Assembly (NCBI GenBank): GCA_933228675.1
Contig: OW121743.1
Coordinates: 97,155,998-97,219,997, forward strand
From: Stomorhina lunata
Taxonomy: Eukaryota > Arthropoda > Insecta > Diptera > Rhiniidae
DNA length: 64,000 bases
Direction of reading: 5' to 3'
Within the stretch, counting starts at the first letter, position 1, and each line of letters opens with the position of its first letter. This document shows positions 1 through 12,279 of the stretch, in pieces. The translations under genes and the position numbers were made by a program. The notes beneath the pieces are model-generated. The model was not told the origin of the DNA. It saw only the letters and a program-made list of their open reading frames with translations, and made no database searches.

Positions 1-435
1 TGGGACCTCATCATTAGGGCTCACTTTTGGAATTAAAACCTGTCCATATATATAGTCAGTGTCGTTATAAGCCGGCGAAACGTAGTTTTGATTTGTCTTT
101 TTCCACTGAAATTTTACTTCTTTTGAAGCTTGGATCTTAGAACTTTTGCTCGATGAAGGTTTTTCGGTCAGCAAAACATCTTCGGTTTCAATTTCGGGAA
201 TACCTTCTATCATGGACGGATCAGTTTTAGAATTTTTGCTTGTTGAAGGGGTTTCAGTCTGTAAAATATCTTCGATTTCAATTTCTTCTCCGATCTCTAA
301 GTCCGTAAAAGTATCCAAAACACCCCTATCCTCGATGTCTAATTCTAACACATTTTCTTCATCTTCACTATCCGATGCGTTCAAAAGCTGTACGATTTCA
401 CTCTCGGTTTTATAGAACCGACGCAATCTGCTCAT
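1..435 (-). CDS. N-terminal part of a piggyBac-like transposase, cut by the window edge
   Basis: The frame is open from an ATG at 435-433 to base 1, giving 145 codons without a stop, and it leaves the window. The start MSRLRRFY is followed by a long acidic, Ser/Glu/Asp-rich stretch (for example SDSEDEEN at about residues 22-29), then a basic/aromatic segment KFQWKKTNQNY near residues 108-118. Acidic, low-complexity N-termini ahead of the catalytic core are usual for piggyBac-family transposases. The DDD catalytic residues would lie beyond the window and cannot be checked. The family call leans on the element end on the 5' side of this ORF, which has a TTAA target and CCC-type terminal repeat. 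It could be an active or a decayed copy. The ATG is the first in the open frame and lies about 400 bases inside the element end. Confidence 0.6.
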   Translation of the reverse strand, partial: MSRLRRFYKTESEIVQLLNASDSEDEENVLELDIEDRGVLDTFTDLEIGEEIEIEDILQTETPSTSKNSKTDPSMIEGIPEIETEDVLLTEKPSSSKSSKIQASKEVKFQWKKTNQNYVSPAYNDTDYIYGQVLIPKVSPNDEVP

Positions 436-836
436 TTTCACAAAAAAACTTATAAGATTTACAATAGTTAAGAAATATAAATTTTTCAAAGCGCGACAAC
501 ACGAAATTACGCACAAATTGTGACATGCAACCTGTTGGACAGTTGATTAGAAACTAATAAGCACATTTCAATGTAAAAAAAACAATAAATTGTTGCATGC
601 GTTTTCATGTTTACTTTTTGCAAAGACAAAATATTTTTAAGTTTTGAATGCATTTGTTCCCTAATTTTTGCCTTTGACGACGAACGGGACACATATGTCC
701 CATGATTTTTCTCGTAGAAGGAGTAACAATTTTTAAATTTTGATAACACTTTAGTCTCGAAATGTCATATTTTTAAGTAAGAATCCGCAATAAAATTTTT
801 AGAATTCCCACAGGAAAATTCTTCGTCGTCAAAGGG
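1..836 (-). mobile_element. piggyBac-like transposon, 5' end (rest outside window)
   Basis: Reading the - strand, the element starts at 836 with CCCTTTGACGACGAAG, directly after a TTAA at 837-840, the tetranucleotide target of piggyBac transposons. The 14-base motif CCTTTGACGACGAA occurs twice: on the - strand at the terminus (822-835) and on the + strand at 671-684. This forms the terminal plus subterminal inverted-repeat arrangement known from piggyBac ends. Next to the inner copy is a near-palindrome GGGACACATATGTCCC. The transposase-like ORF begins about 400 bases inside. The other end is not in the window. Confidence 0.7.
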
Positions 837-879
837 TTAAATAAGAATATGCTCTGAGAATTATATTTGCTGTATATTT

Positions 880-1642
880 CAGGGACCGTAACTGTTATAA
901 CTTTTATCGTAAAAGTCAGAAAATAAAAGTTATTTTTTTACTTTTATTTTTTCGAGCAGAAACAAAAGTTATTTTGTGACTTTTATTTCTTCGTTAAAAA
1001 ATAACAGTTATTTTTTAACTTTTATTTTTTCAAGTAAAAATAAAAGTTATTTTTTAACTTTTATTTTTTCGAGCAAAAATAACAGTTAGTTTTGACTTTT
1101 ATTTTTTCAAGCAAGAATAAAAGTTATTTTTTGATTTTTATTTTTTCGAGCAGAAATAAAAGTTATTTTTTGGCTTTTATTTTTCGAGCAGAAATAAAAG
1201 CTATTTTTGTTTGAAGTTATGATACATTTATTGAAAAATTTTTTCAAACAAAGATAATTTTTCGGTGAAAATAATTTACATATGTTCAAAAATTAATGGA
1301 GTTGAGTTTTGCAATCATAATTGGGCTTGGAAACACAAAAATAACTTTTATTTCAGCTCGAAAAAATAAAAGTAAAAAAATAACTTTTATTCATGCTCAA
1401 AATAATAAAAGTCAAAAATAACAGTTATTTTTGCTCGAAAAAATAAAAGTTAAAAAATAACTTTTAATTTTGCTCGAAAAAATAAAAATCAAAATTAACT
1501 GTTATTTTTGCTGAAAAAAATAAAAATCAAAAAATTACTGTTACTTTTTTTCTAAAAAATAAAAATCAAATTTTTAAAAAGCATCGCATTTTATGAAAAT
1601 TTGGTCCAAAACTATCAAAATTACGGTTATTTTTGGTCCCTG
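880..1642. mobile_element. hAT-like foldback MITE (763 bp)
   Basis: Both ends read inward as CAGGGACC (880-887; reverse complement of GGTCCCTG at 1635-1642), matching the CAGGG-type termini of hAT elements. The flanking octamers GTATATTT (872-879) and TTATATTT (1643-1650) agree at 7 of 8 bases, as expected for a hAT 8-bp target duplication. The two halves are inverted relative to each other. From about 890 to 1210 a motif of AAAGTTATTTTTT, CTTTTATTTTTT and CGAGCA repeats tandemly; from about 1335 to 1560 the complement repeats. No transposase ORF is present, so it is non-autonomous. Confidence 0.72.
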
Positions 1643-1688
1643 TTATATTTTGTTTTTGTATATATATTTTTGTTTATGTTTTTTTTTT

Positions 1689-3035
1689 ATACCCACCATG
1701 AAAAAGAATGGGGGTATATTGAGATTGTCATTTCGTTTCTAATTTCCTTAATATTGGCTCAAAAACCGAAAACGATATAAATTCTGAATCCTTGTGAAAT
1801 TCTAAGAGCGATGTCCGTCTGTCTGTTGAAATGACGATAACGCCTAAACGAATGGAGCTAGCTCACTGAAACTTAGTAAAAATATTCTTCATATCTGAGA
1901 AAATTGAAATTGGGCAAAATCGATTCACATTTGACCATAGCTCCCGTATAACCTCGTCTAGGCTAATCGCTTATTTGTTAATAAATGACAAATTATAACA
2001 GCTATGATGATAAAATTTAGTATATAGAAGTTAACCATAAGCCCTAGGTAGCATATACAAAATCAAAATCGGTTTACATTTAGCCATAGCTCCCATACAA
2101 AAAACTTACGAAAACAGCCTAAATTTCACCTAAAATAAAAAAAAAATAAATGCCAATAAATCTAAAAGTATAACAGATATAACTACTATATTTGGCACAA
2201 GAAAGTTGTATATCAATGCCATTGTGCAAAATTTAATCGCAATCGGTCACAATTTGACCATATCTCCCATATAAAAAACTTATGGAAACACAAAAATACA
2301 TAAAGAAAAGGTTGTTTATGTCCGTCAGATATCGCCTTAACGAAAAGAGCTAGAGGGACAAAATTTTAAAAAGTATTTTGGATGAAAAAGTTGTGTGTTG
2401 AGAAAGGACAAAATCGGTTCAAATTAAGTTAGAGCTCCCATATAACCCCGCCAGGGAAAATTATGCTGATAAATTGAATACAATTGTAATAGCTATGACG
2501 ACTAAATTTAAAATAGGGAAGTTTTATGCAACTTTTGATCAGCTTAACAAATTTTATAGGAATCAGTCCATATTTGACTTTAGCTGACTTTATATATAAC
2601 ATCCCCTTTTTATATCTACAATCAAAACAATTTGGAAATTAGATAGGCATCAATCAATGTTCAGCCCAGACTTTATATATGATGGATGCATTAGGAACTC
2701 CTAACGAAATATATGGACCTGCCGTATTGCTATTAGCGTGTTTAGCCTAATTATATAAAACTATACCTACTAATGTAAAACTATACCGTGTCATGAGACC
2801 GAATTTTGATCAAAGTAAATGCTAGGGAAACCACTAAGATATTTTTAAATGTTGAACTGTAAAGCTACTGCAACCGAATTTAGTCCAAAGGTTTTACCAA
2901 CAATACCAATTAACTTAGCGATTTTTTCAGTTTTGATCCACATTTTGAATTAGCTGCACCCTTGTAGATATATGAGATATGTTTCCAAATTTAACACATA
3001 TTGATGGTGGATATATAAGAGTTCTTACTTGTTTT
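1689..3035 (+). mobile_element. DINE-1/INE-1-like (Helentron-type) element, about 1.35 kb
   Basis: It starts with a short inverted pair, ATACCCACC and GGGGGTATA, with a tract resembling Drosophila INE-1 starts. A GTCCGTCTGTCTGTTG stretch follows at about 1813, and phrases of the type ATTTGACCATAGCTCCC recur. It ends with GGTGGATATATAAG and CTTACTTGTTTTA near 3035, the usual 3' end of these elements. All are hallmarks of the DINE-1 group of non-autonomous Helitron-like elements. No ORF of note is present. Boundaries are good to a few bases. Confidence 0.72.
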
Positions 3036-4170
3036 ATTTTGAAAACGAGTACAGAAAAAGTTTTCCTGTTTAACATACATTGCTGTTAGTCCCTACCCAC
3101 AAATTATGGCCAACCTTTGTTTAAAATTTCGACTTTAAGTTCTTCAATCAAAATTTAAAATTTTCTAAATTCTTTAAAAATCTTTTACATACAAAATTCT
3201 TTTTAACTAAATGGATTTTCCTTTAAGCTTAATTGAAAGAAAACAGTACATGTCATGTTAATTAAACTGAAAATCATGTTAATACTAATGCATTTTTTTT
3301 GCATTGACTAATAAATCAATTACTCATTTCATTATTAAGTGAATGGAAATTTTGAAAATAAGATTTAAAAGATAAACAAATATGCACTACATTTTCGTTG
3401 CCTCAGCCAAATCAGTACGATTATTTTTTTTGCCAAAATTTTATTTCTGCCAACCCAAGTAAAAGTTCGTTATGAACTTAAAATTGTAAAAAATACTACA
3501 ACTTTCATATAACTCATTTGGTCATATCAAGGACATGATTATCCTCCCATAAGCAACAAATTGCTTTTAGAGTAGTAGAACAAAAAAATTGTGTATGTAG
3601 TCTTTACAATATGCATGTATATCGCTCACCATATTTTGAGCTTTAGAACTTTTGCCTAAATTTTTTTGTTTTCAACTCACAAATAGTCTAGTCTCGTTAA
3701 GAGGAAACCAAAATGAAATCAAAAATTTAACCCAAATATTTGTATGCCCCAAGACCTCATGGAGTTGCAAATGTATATTATGTACTTTTATATGTAAGAA
3801 GATTAGACCGGCTGGAATGAAAATAGTTGGTAAATTACTAATAAAACTTTAGTTTCAGTCAGTTTTTGAAACTCCATAAACTAAAAGGCTAAGGCTAGAA
3901 TTGTTGTCTTCACATAGTTTCACCAAAGACTATATAATATAAATTTACATACATATTTTCTACCAAAAGTGAAATTAAAGTGGAACAATCAAAAATACAT
4001 AAACGCACAAATAAACACATACATATTAGCATGTATGTGTGCCTTAGCTTTCTCTCATTGGTTAATCGTCTCGAGTAGTAGTTTCCGAATTATGGGTCTT
4101 TTCAAAACGACCATACGTCAGATAATGTATGAAAGTGCGACATCTCTATATTATAGAGTATTTTCTTCAA
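3036..4170. other. AT-rich intergenic or 5' intron sequence, no gene seen
   Basis: No coding segment with splice sites or recognisable protein similarity was found here. Short open frames at 3652-3852 and 3969 onward are not protein-like. The sequence may be part of an upstream intron of the GARNL3-like gene, whose 5' exons were not found. Confidence 0.5.
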
Positions 4171-4616
<446 letters not shown>

Positions 4617-4633
4617 TATTTAATTTAGATGTA

Positions 4634-5484
4634 TTATGACCCTCTAAGTACAAAAACACACAAAATTTAAAATTCTGTTGATTCTATTTTTTTTTTTTAA
4701 TTTTTCTAAAATTACAGATTTTTATAGAAGTCGTTCCATTAATTTCACCATATCTTTGGAATGGAAAGAAACACCGGCGGATTAACAACATTTTCTTCAA
4801 GTCTTGTAAGACAATTTTTTTCATATGGTCAACGGTTGTGGAGTTTTTCACATAAAAATGTAAAATTTTTTTTTTTTTACAAAATCAAAAATTCATAAAA
4901 AATCGAAAAAGTCAAGATCATACCATCGTTATTCCATCAATGAAAAGTGATTTTATTAACAATAAATTAAAAACTTAGCAAACATTTTTCATATGAAATT
5001 AAAAAGTTGAAAAAATTAATAATGGCTACAATTTTCAAAATACTTTAATGAGACTTGGCTTGTTACTTCACAAAGTCAGTCTTTATGAATAGATTTTTAG
5101 GAAATGCGGTTTTGTGACCATGTAATTAAAATGGTATATTTTTGTCATACTAGATTTGTTAGGATTTTTTAAAAAATAAAAAAATTTACATTTAAATAAT
5201 AAAAAAAAATTGCAATGATGTTCTAATAACTCCTAATCCGTTAATCATATCAAAAAATGATCTTTCTTCTTCTTCTGTTATCCTTAACTCCCAGTGGAGC
5301 ATAGGGCCTCAAAATGATCTTAAAAGCACTTAAAGATATTTGAATCGAACAATCCGTTTTCAAGATATGATAAAATGAATGGCCTCAGCCAATTAAAAAA
5401 TGGAAAATTTTATAAGAAAAATATTTAAATAATATATCAATAGAATTTTAAAACTCTACGGTTTTTATAATTAGGAGACCACAA
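4634..5484 (-). mobile_element. TIR element, unknown superfamily, copy 1
   Basis: This block aligns by eye with 26859-29174 in reverse orientation. Shared landmarks include GTCAACGGTTGTGGAG, ACACCGGCGGATT against ATACCGCCGGATT, TTTTGTGACCA, and CACTTAAAGATATTTG. Read inward, the ends resemble each other: TTATGACCCTCTAAGTAC on the left and TTGTGGTCTCCTAATTAT on the right, with a run of A and AC following. I infer imperfect terminal inverted repeats of about 24 bp. It carries no ORF. A 45-bp LINE tail is inserted at 5264-5308. The strand only marks that it is inverted relative to copy 2. Confidence 0.6.
5264..5308 (-). mobile_element. Tiny 5'-truncated LINE tail with GAA-type microsatellite
   Basis: On the - strand this reads CTCCACTGGGAGTTAAGG followed by AACAGAAGAAGAAGAAGA, the look of a non-LTR retrotransposon 3' end with a simple-repeat tail. 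It is flanked by a duplication: TCAAAAAATGATCT at 5250-5263 and TCAAAATGATCT at 5309-5320. The homologous position in the second copy of the host element (26859-29174) has no insert, so the empty site is visible in the same window. Confidence 0.65.
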
Positions 5485-6779
5485 CAAATAAAAAAAGTGA
5501 AGGTTAATTGTAAAGTAAAAAGTTTCATTTTGTGTAATCGATAAAAACTTATGACCCAAAGTCTAAAATTATTTCCATATATCAAACTCGAGCCGGTCTT
5601 TAGTATGATTCTTTAACCTTCAGTAACTTTTTTGGAAGAGAAATATGTATAGAATAATATGATTTATAATTGCTTGCATGGCTACAAGTAGATCAGGGTT
5701 AGAAAAAATAACAGTTAATATAAAATGTTATATGTATTTTACTTCAGTAAACTACCAACTAATTTCTAAACTTTATTTAAGTCATACAATAAGAAGCATC
5801 AATTTCAAAATTACTTTAACATATTAGCAATAACATTCAAGTATCATGTATGTAAGTCTGTAGATTTTCTTCCCATATTATATTGCAAGTATAAAAATAT
5901 TTGGATTAGAGTTATTGCAAAGTAAAATAACTTTTTATTGTCTTGAAAAGTTGTTGGAAGAAACTTTTAATTAGTTTAAACTCTTAAGAACTTTGTAGTA
6001 ATTTGTTGATGTTGTGTAAAAAAATTCCCAAAACAAAACTTTAAAGTTCATTAAATCTTATTTTTCAATAACATACATAACAAAAAAGATTAATACTTAA
6101 GAAATATTGCATGAATTGCATGAGATCTAAAAAATACTTTTTCAAATTACATATAAGTACATTAAAAATATTTTGTACACTTTTTAAATTACACTTGTAA
6201 CGAAAACATATGCCAATAAAAATCTAAATGTGTTATGGAAATATAAAATGTAGATGTAGAAGAGAAACAAAATGGTCATTTACTGTTAAGAGGCAACAGT
6301 ATAGTTAAAACCCAACAAACACCCACTTGCCAAACCAATTCTCATTCCGTAATATCAACAACTTCAACACCCTTTTACAAGTTAAAGTATGAACTTGTTA
6401 ACGACATTTCTGTTCATTCTATTTTTGGGTTTCTCCTTCTAATTTTTGAAAATAAAAGTCACTCAATTCGTATGTATGCATTCATAAAATATATGAATTT
6501 GTGGTATAATTTCATGAAAGACATGCTCTGTTAGTAAATGCGTCTACTATTTTTAGTAACAGTTTTGTGGATTTTTTTTTTTTTTTTTTGAAGGATTTTG
6601 TTGCCTGTAAGAGTTTGAACTTTATCATAAAAATGGCAACTAACAACCGATAAACTGTGGAATAAGCAAAGAAAGATAATGTGTATGTTTTTACACCACT
6701 TTTACAAAACTTAGACATATGTTTGCAATTTGCTGAAGAAAAATCCCATCAAACAAAGCAGAAAGCGGTAGAATTATGA
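5485..6779. other. AT-rich non-coding stretch
   Basis: No gene, RNA gene or clear repeat seen. Open frames are short and biased by A/T runs. Confidence 0.5.
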
Positions 6780-8930
6780 ATGAATTTATTTCAAATTTTT
6801 CGTTAGAAAAAAAATCATTATAAATTTTTGTATAAAAATTTATTTCATATAAACTTATGATTTTCTTTTAAAATTTATGTAAATAAATTTCTTAAAACTT
6901 TTTTCGTTATAAAAAATATGTTTTATAGAAAAATTTTCGTTACAAAAATATTCAGCCACAGAACAAATTTTAAAGTCGATTTTATGTAAAATCGACTTCT
7001 TAAATTTTTCGTACCTGAAGAAATTTTTAAAATAAGACTTTAAAAATATTTTTAAACAAATACATTCAAATATTATAAAAGCTTTCTTCAATAAATAGAA
7101 ATAATAAAATAAAATTTCAAAAAATTCCAAAAACAAAATATTAAGAAAATCTTGTGTTCATTAGACAAAACAGCATAAATTAATATTTTAATTTTTTCAT
7201 AATGTGATGAAAAATTGTTTAAACTCTCATCAGTTTTTACAAAAAAAAAAATATTTTTTTGTGAATTAATAATAGAAAACCACAATTTTTATATGATCCC
7301 AACCGCTTTAAAGAAATTAACTTTAAAATGTATGTAATGACTGAAAATTGTAAAAAATTTCCAATTTCGACTTAACATTTTTTTCCAACGGATCACAAAA
7401 TGAAAAGTATTCAAAAAGAAAAAGCTTATTTTAGTTTTTTAGTTTTTAAAATGAAGTTTTCAAATTTAATTTAAAATTTGTTTTGTGGTACGATTTCCAA
7501 AACAAAGCCGACTTTTTCGGTCTAAAATCGAGTGGTTAGGCTGATTGTCTTTAAAAAGTTTTTAGTTATAAAATAGTTTTATATAATAAATTTTTCATTA
7601 TCAAATAATTTTCTAAAAAAAATTGTTTATTAAAAAATTATGTATAAACATTTTTTTCTTTAGAATATTTTTAAAATTTTTCTTTTTAAAATTTTCAACG
7701 AAATTATTTCTACAAAAAAAAGTAAGCAATTTGTTGAAAAAGTTAAAAAAAAGACGGAAGCTGTGCAGTTATGAAAAATTTTAAAAATTGTTTAAAAAAA
7801 AATTCTTTGAATTTTTTTATAAAGAATTGTTTCTTATAAAATTTTTGTATAAAATATAGATTTTTATAGATTTTTTTTATTAAAAAATGTTTCTTATAAA
7901 ATTTATTTAACAAAAATTAATTTTTTGTTAAAAAAATTTTTATAAAAAGTTTTCGTTACAATAAAATTTTTTATAAAGAATTTTTTATTACAAAATTTGT
8001 TCTTATAAAACTTACGTAAACAAATTTTAAAACTTTTTCGTTATAAAAATTTTTCAAAAAAAATTTTTCGTTACAAAAAAAATTTTAAAAAATTTTCTAT
8101 AAAATTTTTTTCGTTAAAAAATAATTTCCTATAAAAACCCTTTCTTTATATAAAAAAATTGATCTATAAAAAATGAATAAAAAAGTCTTTTGAATATTTG
8201 TTCAAAATCTTTCTTTATAAAATTTTTAACGAAGATTTTTCTACAAAAAAAGTTAGCAATTTCTTAAAGAAAAGAAAAAAAGCAATTGAACTATTAAAAA
8301 TTAATTTAAAATTATTCGTTATAAAAAAAATAAAATTTGAAAATATTTTTATAAAAATTTATTTCCGATAAAATTTCTTATAGAATTTTGTATTAAAAAA
8401 TATTTTGTTATAAAATGTATGTTAAATGAAAAATTGAAACTTTTTTCATTACATTTTCTGTAAAAAATATTTGACTTAAAAAAAAAATTCTATAAAAAGT
8501 TCTTTAAATATATAAAAAATTTATCACTACAAAAAATTATATATTAATAAAAAATCACTAAAAAAATGTTTTCTTTGGAATATTTTTTATTCTTTTTTTA
8601 TAAAATTTTTTAAGAAAATTTTTCTATTATAAAAATCTATAGAAAACTTTTCGTTACAAAAAATTTAAAACTTCTATAGAAAACTTTTCGTTACAAAAAC
8701 TTTTCTATGAAAAATTCATCGCTATATTTTTTGGTTTATAGTAAAGCTTAAAAAATGTATCACAACAAAAAAGTTATCTATTGATAAATTCTTACTAAAT
8801 AAAAGATTTTCTTAATTTTTTAAATTATTTCTTATTAATTTTTTTACTAACATTGTTCTATAAAAAAATATTTTACACAACATTTTTTGTATTATAAAAT
8901 CGTTTAAAAATTATTTGTTTTTTCATTTTT
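6780..8930. repeat. Decayed AT-rich minisatellite block
   Basis: Alternating A and T tracts with recurring TTTTTCGTTA, TTACAAAAATTTT and TTATAAAATTTTT motifs fill about 2.1 kb. Spacing of about 28-33 bases is often visible but diverged. It resembles the ordered arrays elsewhere in the window and looks like an old, degraded array. Confidence 0.55.
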
Positions 8931-8979
8931 GATTTAGAAAAAAATGGTGGTTAAAATTTCTAAAAATTAAATGATTGTT

Positions 8980-9320
8980 TATAGTTGTCTGAGGGCAGGT
9001 CGTTAACATTGTGTCTTCGCCGCCTCGGTATTGAAATGACACTACTCCTGCCAGTATACATATCATAACATACTATTTTTGTAAGAGTGCGCCATCTGTT
9101 GTTAGGTAGCTAGTTTTATTTAAGCTTTTTCATTTATAGCCAATTTCAGCTTACCACCAATGTAGGCTGCTCGTGAGCAGCAATTAAGACGAGCTTTTGC
9201 TTTGTTTTTAACAATGGACGATACACTGCAACACACTAAAGACCAAGCTGTGGGTTTGTCTTGATAAATCGGCGCCACAGAACACATTTGTAGTTTCCAT
9301 ACCAATCAATGTCAGTTTTT
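8980..9320. other. GC-richer block of unknown origin
   Basis: This stretch has clearly more G+C than its flanks. It holds a 61-codon - strand frame (9305 to 9120) without recognisable similarity. At 9086-9098 it has GCGCCATCTGTTG, which on the other strand resembles the AGATGGCGC motif of the 132-bp repeats near 40.5 kb. It may be a transposon fragment. No exon call is justified. Confidence 0.35.
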
Positions 9321-9542
9321 CAATATTTAAAAAAATCGTATTTTTGCTAATTTTCTTATTATTTTTGACGAATGAATCAAACTTCAAGTTTTGAAAAAAA
9401 AAAATGTTGAAAAAAGTTATTAAATTTCACATACGTTGAATGAAATTTGAATTTTTCAAACCCAACAGTATTTTAAATAATAATGATATAAAAAATCATC
9501 TTAAATCAAAATCGTCAAATTCTGAGTAATTACCTTATTTAA

Positions 9543-10238
9543 CCCTAACACTCCTGACATGGGTACCTGGGTACCCGAACGAACTTTAAAGTCAAATATC
9601 TCTTTAACGATAAATGATACAAAGTTGAGGTTTTGTAAGTTCCTAAAACTATTTATTTTCTAAAGATTTTTGTTTCTCTAAGCTTTCCAAAGTTTTTGGC
9701 TTAGGCTGTGGATTCACCGATAGTCAAATATTCCTAACCCTCCTGATAAGGTTACCCGGGTACCAGTAAGAAAATTAAGGCATTATATATATAAAAAGTA
9801 ATGGGTATGATTCTATTTTTTTATTTTAGTTTAAAATTTGTACATTTAGTTAATAATTTAACAACTTAACTTTGCACTGGTATAATAGAGTAACTTCAGA
9901 AAATTACAATTCTGTTAAGGGTGAAGCAATAATTTAGTTATGTGTATTACATATTGTCCTTTGGCAACCATCATGCACTTTATGTGTTTTGAGATTTGAT
10001 TTCAGATCAAAAGCCATACAAAGGTAATACTTTCAAAGCTGTTATATCTTCTGAATTCTTCTAGTAAAAATTTAATTTTAATTCCATTTTCTGTAAAGAA
10101 CTTTTGAAATTATCTCTGTAGTTAGTCTAAATATATTTCGCGGAATATTTTAATCGTAACTGAAAAATAAGTATTCACGGGTACCCGGGTACCCTTATCA
10201 GGAGTCTACGTATAAAAATGTTATCAGTACTGTTAGGG
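9543..10238. mobile_element. TTAA-flanked piggyBac-type MITE, 696 bp
   Basis: TTAA duplications lie at 9539-9542 and 10239-10242. Inward from them the ends read CCCTAACACTCCTGA on the left and CCCTAACAGTACTGA on the right. A subterminal motif follows on both sides, CTCCTGACATGGGTACC and CTCCTGATAAGGGTACC, each continuing into a second GGGTACC. A further copy of CTCCTGATAAGG lies inside near 9738. No ORF is present. TTAA target and CCC termini point to mobilisation by a piggyBac transposase. Confidence 0.75.
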
Positions 10239-10242
10239 TTAA

Positions 10243-12279
10243 GTAAAATATCATTCATTTATATATTCAAAATTTATTACTAGAGCGTATGATTGTTATT
10301 GATTTCCTCATAAATAAAATATTTCACATACGCCTCAGTATACATTTCAACTGAATATTACAAGTTCTTAATCAGTGATAGTTTATAAATTTTAAAAAGA
10401 TTTTTCTTAAAATATAGCTATTTAATTTGCAGTGTTTAATACTTTTAAATTTCTTTGAATAGTATGTGACCTTTTTATCTTTTCAAAACAGATATTTTTA
10501 TTGATAAATCTAAATGTTTCTATTTATTTAATGTTCTTTTGCAAACTTTTTTTAATAGACACGAATTTAAGCACAAACAGTCACGTTTGTCTTCTTGCCT
10601 TCAAAGAATTTTATTTATCAAGAAATTAAATAAAAAAAACATGACATAAAGTAAAATTAATGGAACTCTATTATACTTAAGCTGGACTGTATGTTATTTG
10701 GTCAAATGATGAACATGCATGTGTGTGTACAGTTTGCAGACACATGTCAAAATGTAAAATATTTTAAAGACTTGTTTGACTAACAACAAAAAGCTAACAG
10801 ATGTTTCAAAATAAGGGGAGTGCAAAGTTTAGATGTCATTTAAATTTGAAATCGCTATAGGAAGATAATACGAATCTTTTTGTGAAGGAAAGTTGATAAT
10901 AAACACGTGAATATGATGTTTCAAGAAAAGCTTAAAAATTACACTATATCCGAGCCTTCTGAGCCTAAAGGCCACTTAATCGTCATAATATTTCTTTTTT
11001 AACCGGAACTAATTTGTAATAAAGTGAAATAGGAAAATTTTCGTTTTCAGAGAAAGAGACTTTCTTATATTAAGTGAATTAATCCATCTGTCTAGAATTC
11101 AATTAAATTTGAAATTTTTGGGTACATTGCTTTAGATACTATGGGACAATATAAAGGCCATTCAATTCCTTTTTAGGTCAGTCTAATTTTTAAATCAAAG
11201 AAATTGACAAATATAATTTTAAGTTATTAAATTGAATAAATTTGATTAAATTGCATACATACACAAACTCTTACAACACAAATTCTACAAACATATATTA
11301 TCTTTATCAACTTAATTGTTGCGAAACTAATCCTTGTTATATCACTTAAAATGCCTTGACACAACCACAATCAGCTTAAGTTTCGTTTACATTCGACTTC
11401 CCTTATTTTTGCCCTGTTAAGAGCAAAAATAAATCCATCAACAAAATGTCAATGGCATTCAAATTAATATCTCTTTATTCATCCATCTTGAGATTTTTAT
11501 GTCTTTATTGAAATTACCGAAATGTTTATAGTCAATATAAATTCTTATATGAAATTACGATGAATTATATGCTTTAATGTTATATCATTTTTCCTTTTCC
11601 CTTTTTGTTTTCGTAAAACTGAAAAGAACCATAAAAACGTTTATATTTTATTGATTCAATTTTACTAATCCCTCATGTTTGTCAACCACGTAATCCACCT
11701 CAGGAATCATTGACATACGTTCATTTTTCTTTTTTTATTTTTTGTTCGCTGGAAACGGAAATGAAAACATGATGTTGCATGTAATATTGCTAAATGTTTG
11801 GAGCAATGGAAACAAAAAAACAGGAGGATGTTAAATATTGATGACAGTGCAGTTGATTTGCTATGTTCGTTATTCAATCGATTTTCCTTTTTTTGTACAG
11901 TTTAAAAGGAAAGTGCTTAACATGTTACGGAAACCAGTAAGAGATTGCGTTTACAAGCGATTAATTGTTGATATAACACTATGATTGCAGTTTATGTAAT
12001 GAGATTTAGATTGTAAGATGTTTCAAGAATTTAAAACTTTTGTATACTTACAAAGAATATTAGTAAGAGTGTTATACAAAATATATACAAGTTTTTGTTA
12101 TTTTAAAGAAAAAAATATAAACTAATAAATGACATTTGCTAAACTTTAAAATTTATGGCCAGGACATGTAAAAATCAAAATCAATTTTTATGTTTTTTTC
12201 CATTTCAAGATGAATATTACACCATATGTCCACAACAATTTTTAATCCTACATATATATCTTTTGTAGTACATGCAAGG
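10243..12279. other. AT-rich non-coding stretch
   Basis: No coding exon or recognisable repeat found. I looked here for the missing N-terminal exons of the GARNL3-like gene and did not see a segment with matching protein sequence and splice sites. Confidence 0.5.

Noticed and set aside
9120..9305. 61-codon - strand frame in the GC-richer block
   Set aside because: No similarity recognised and too short to separate from chance; kept only as part of an unknown block.
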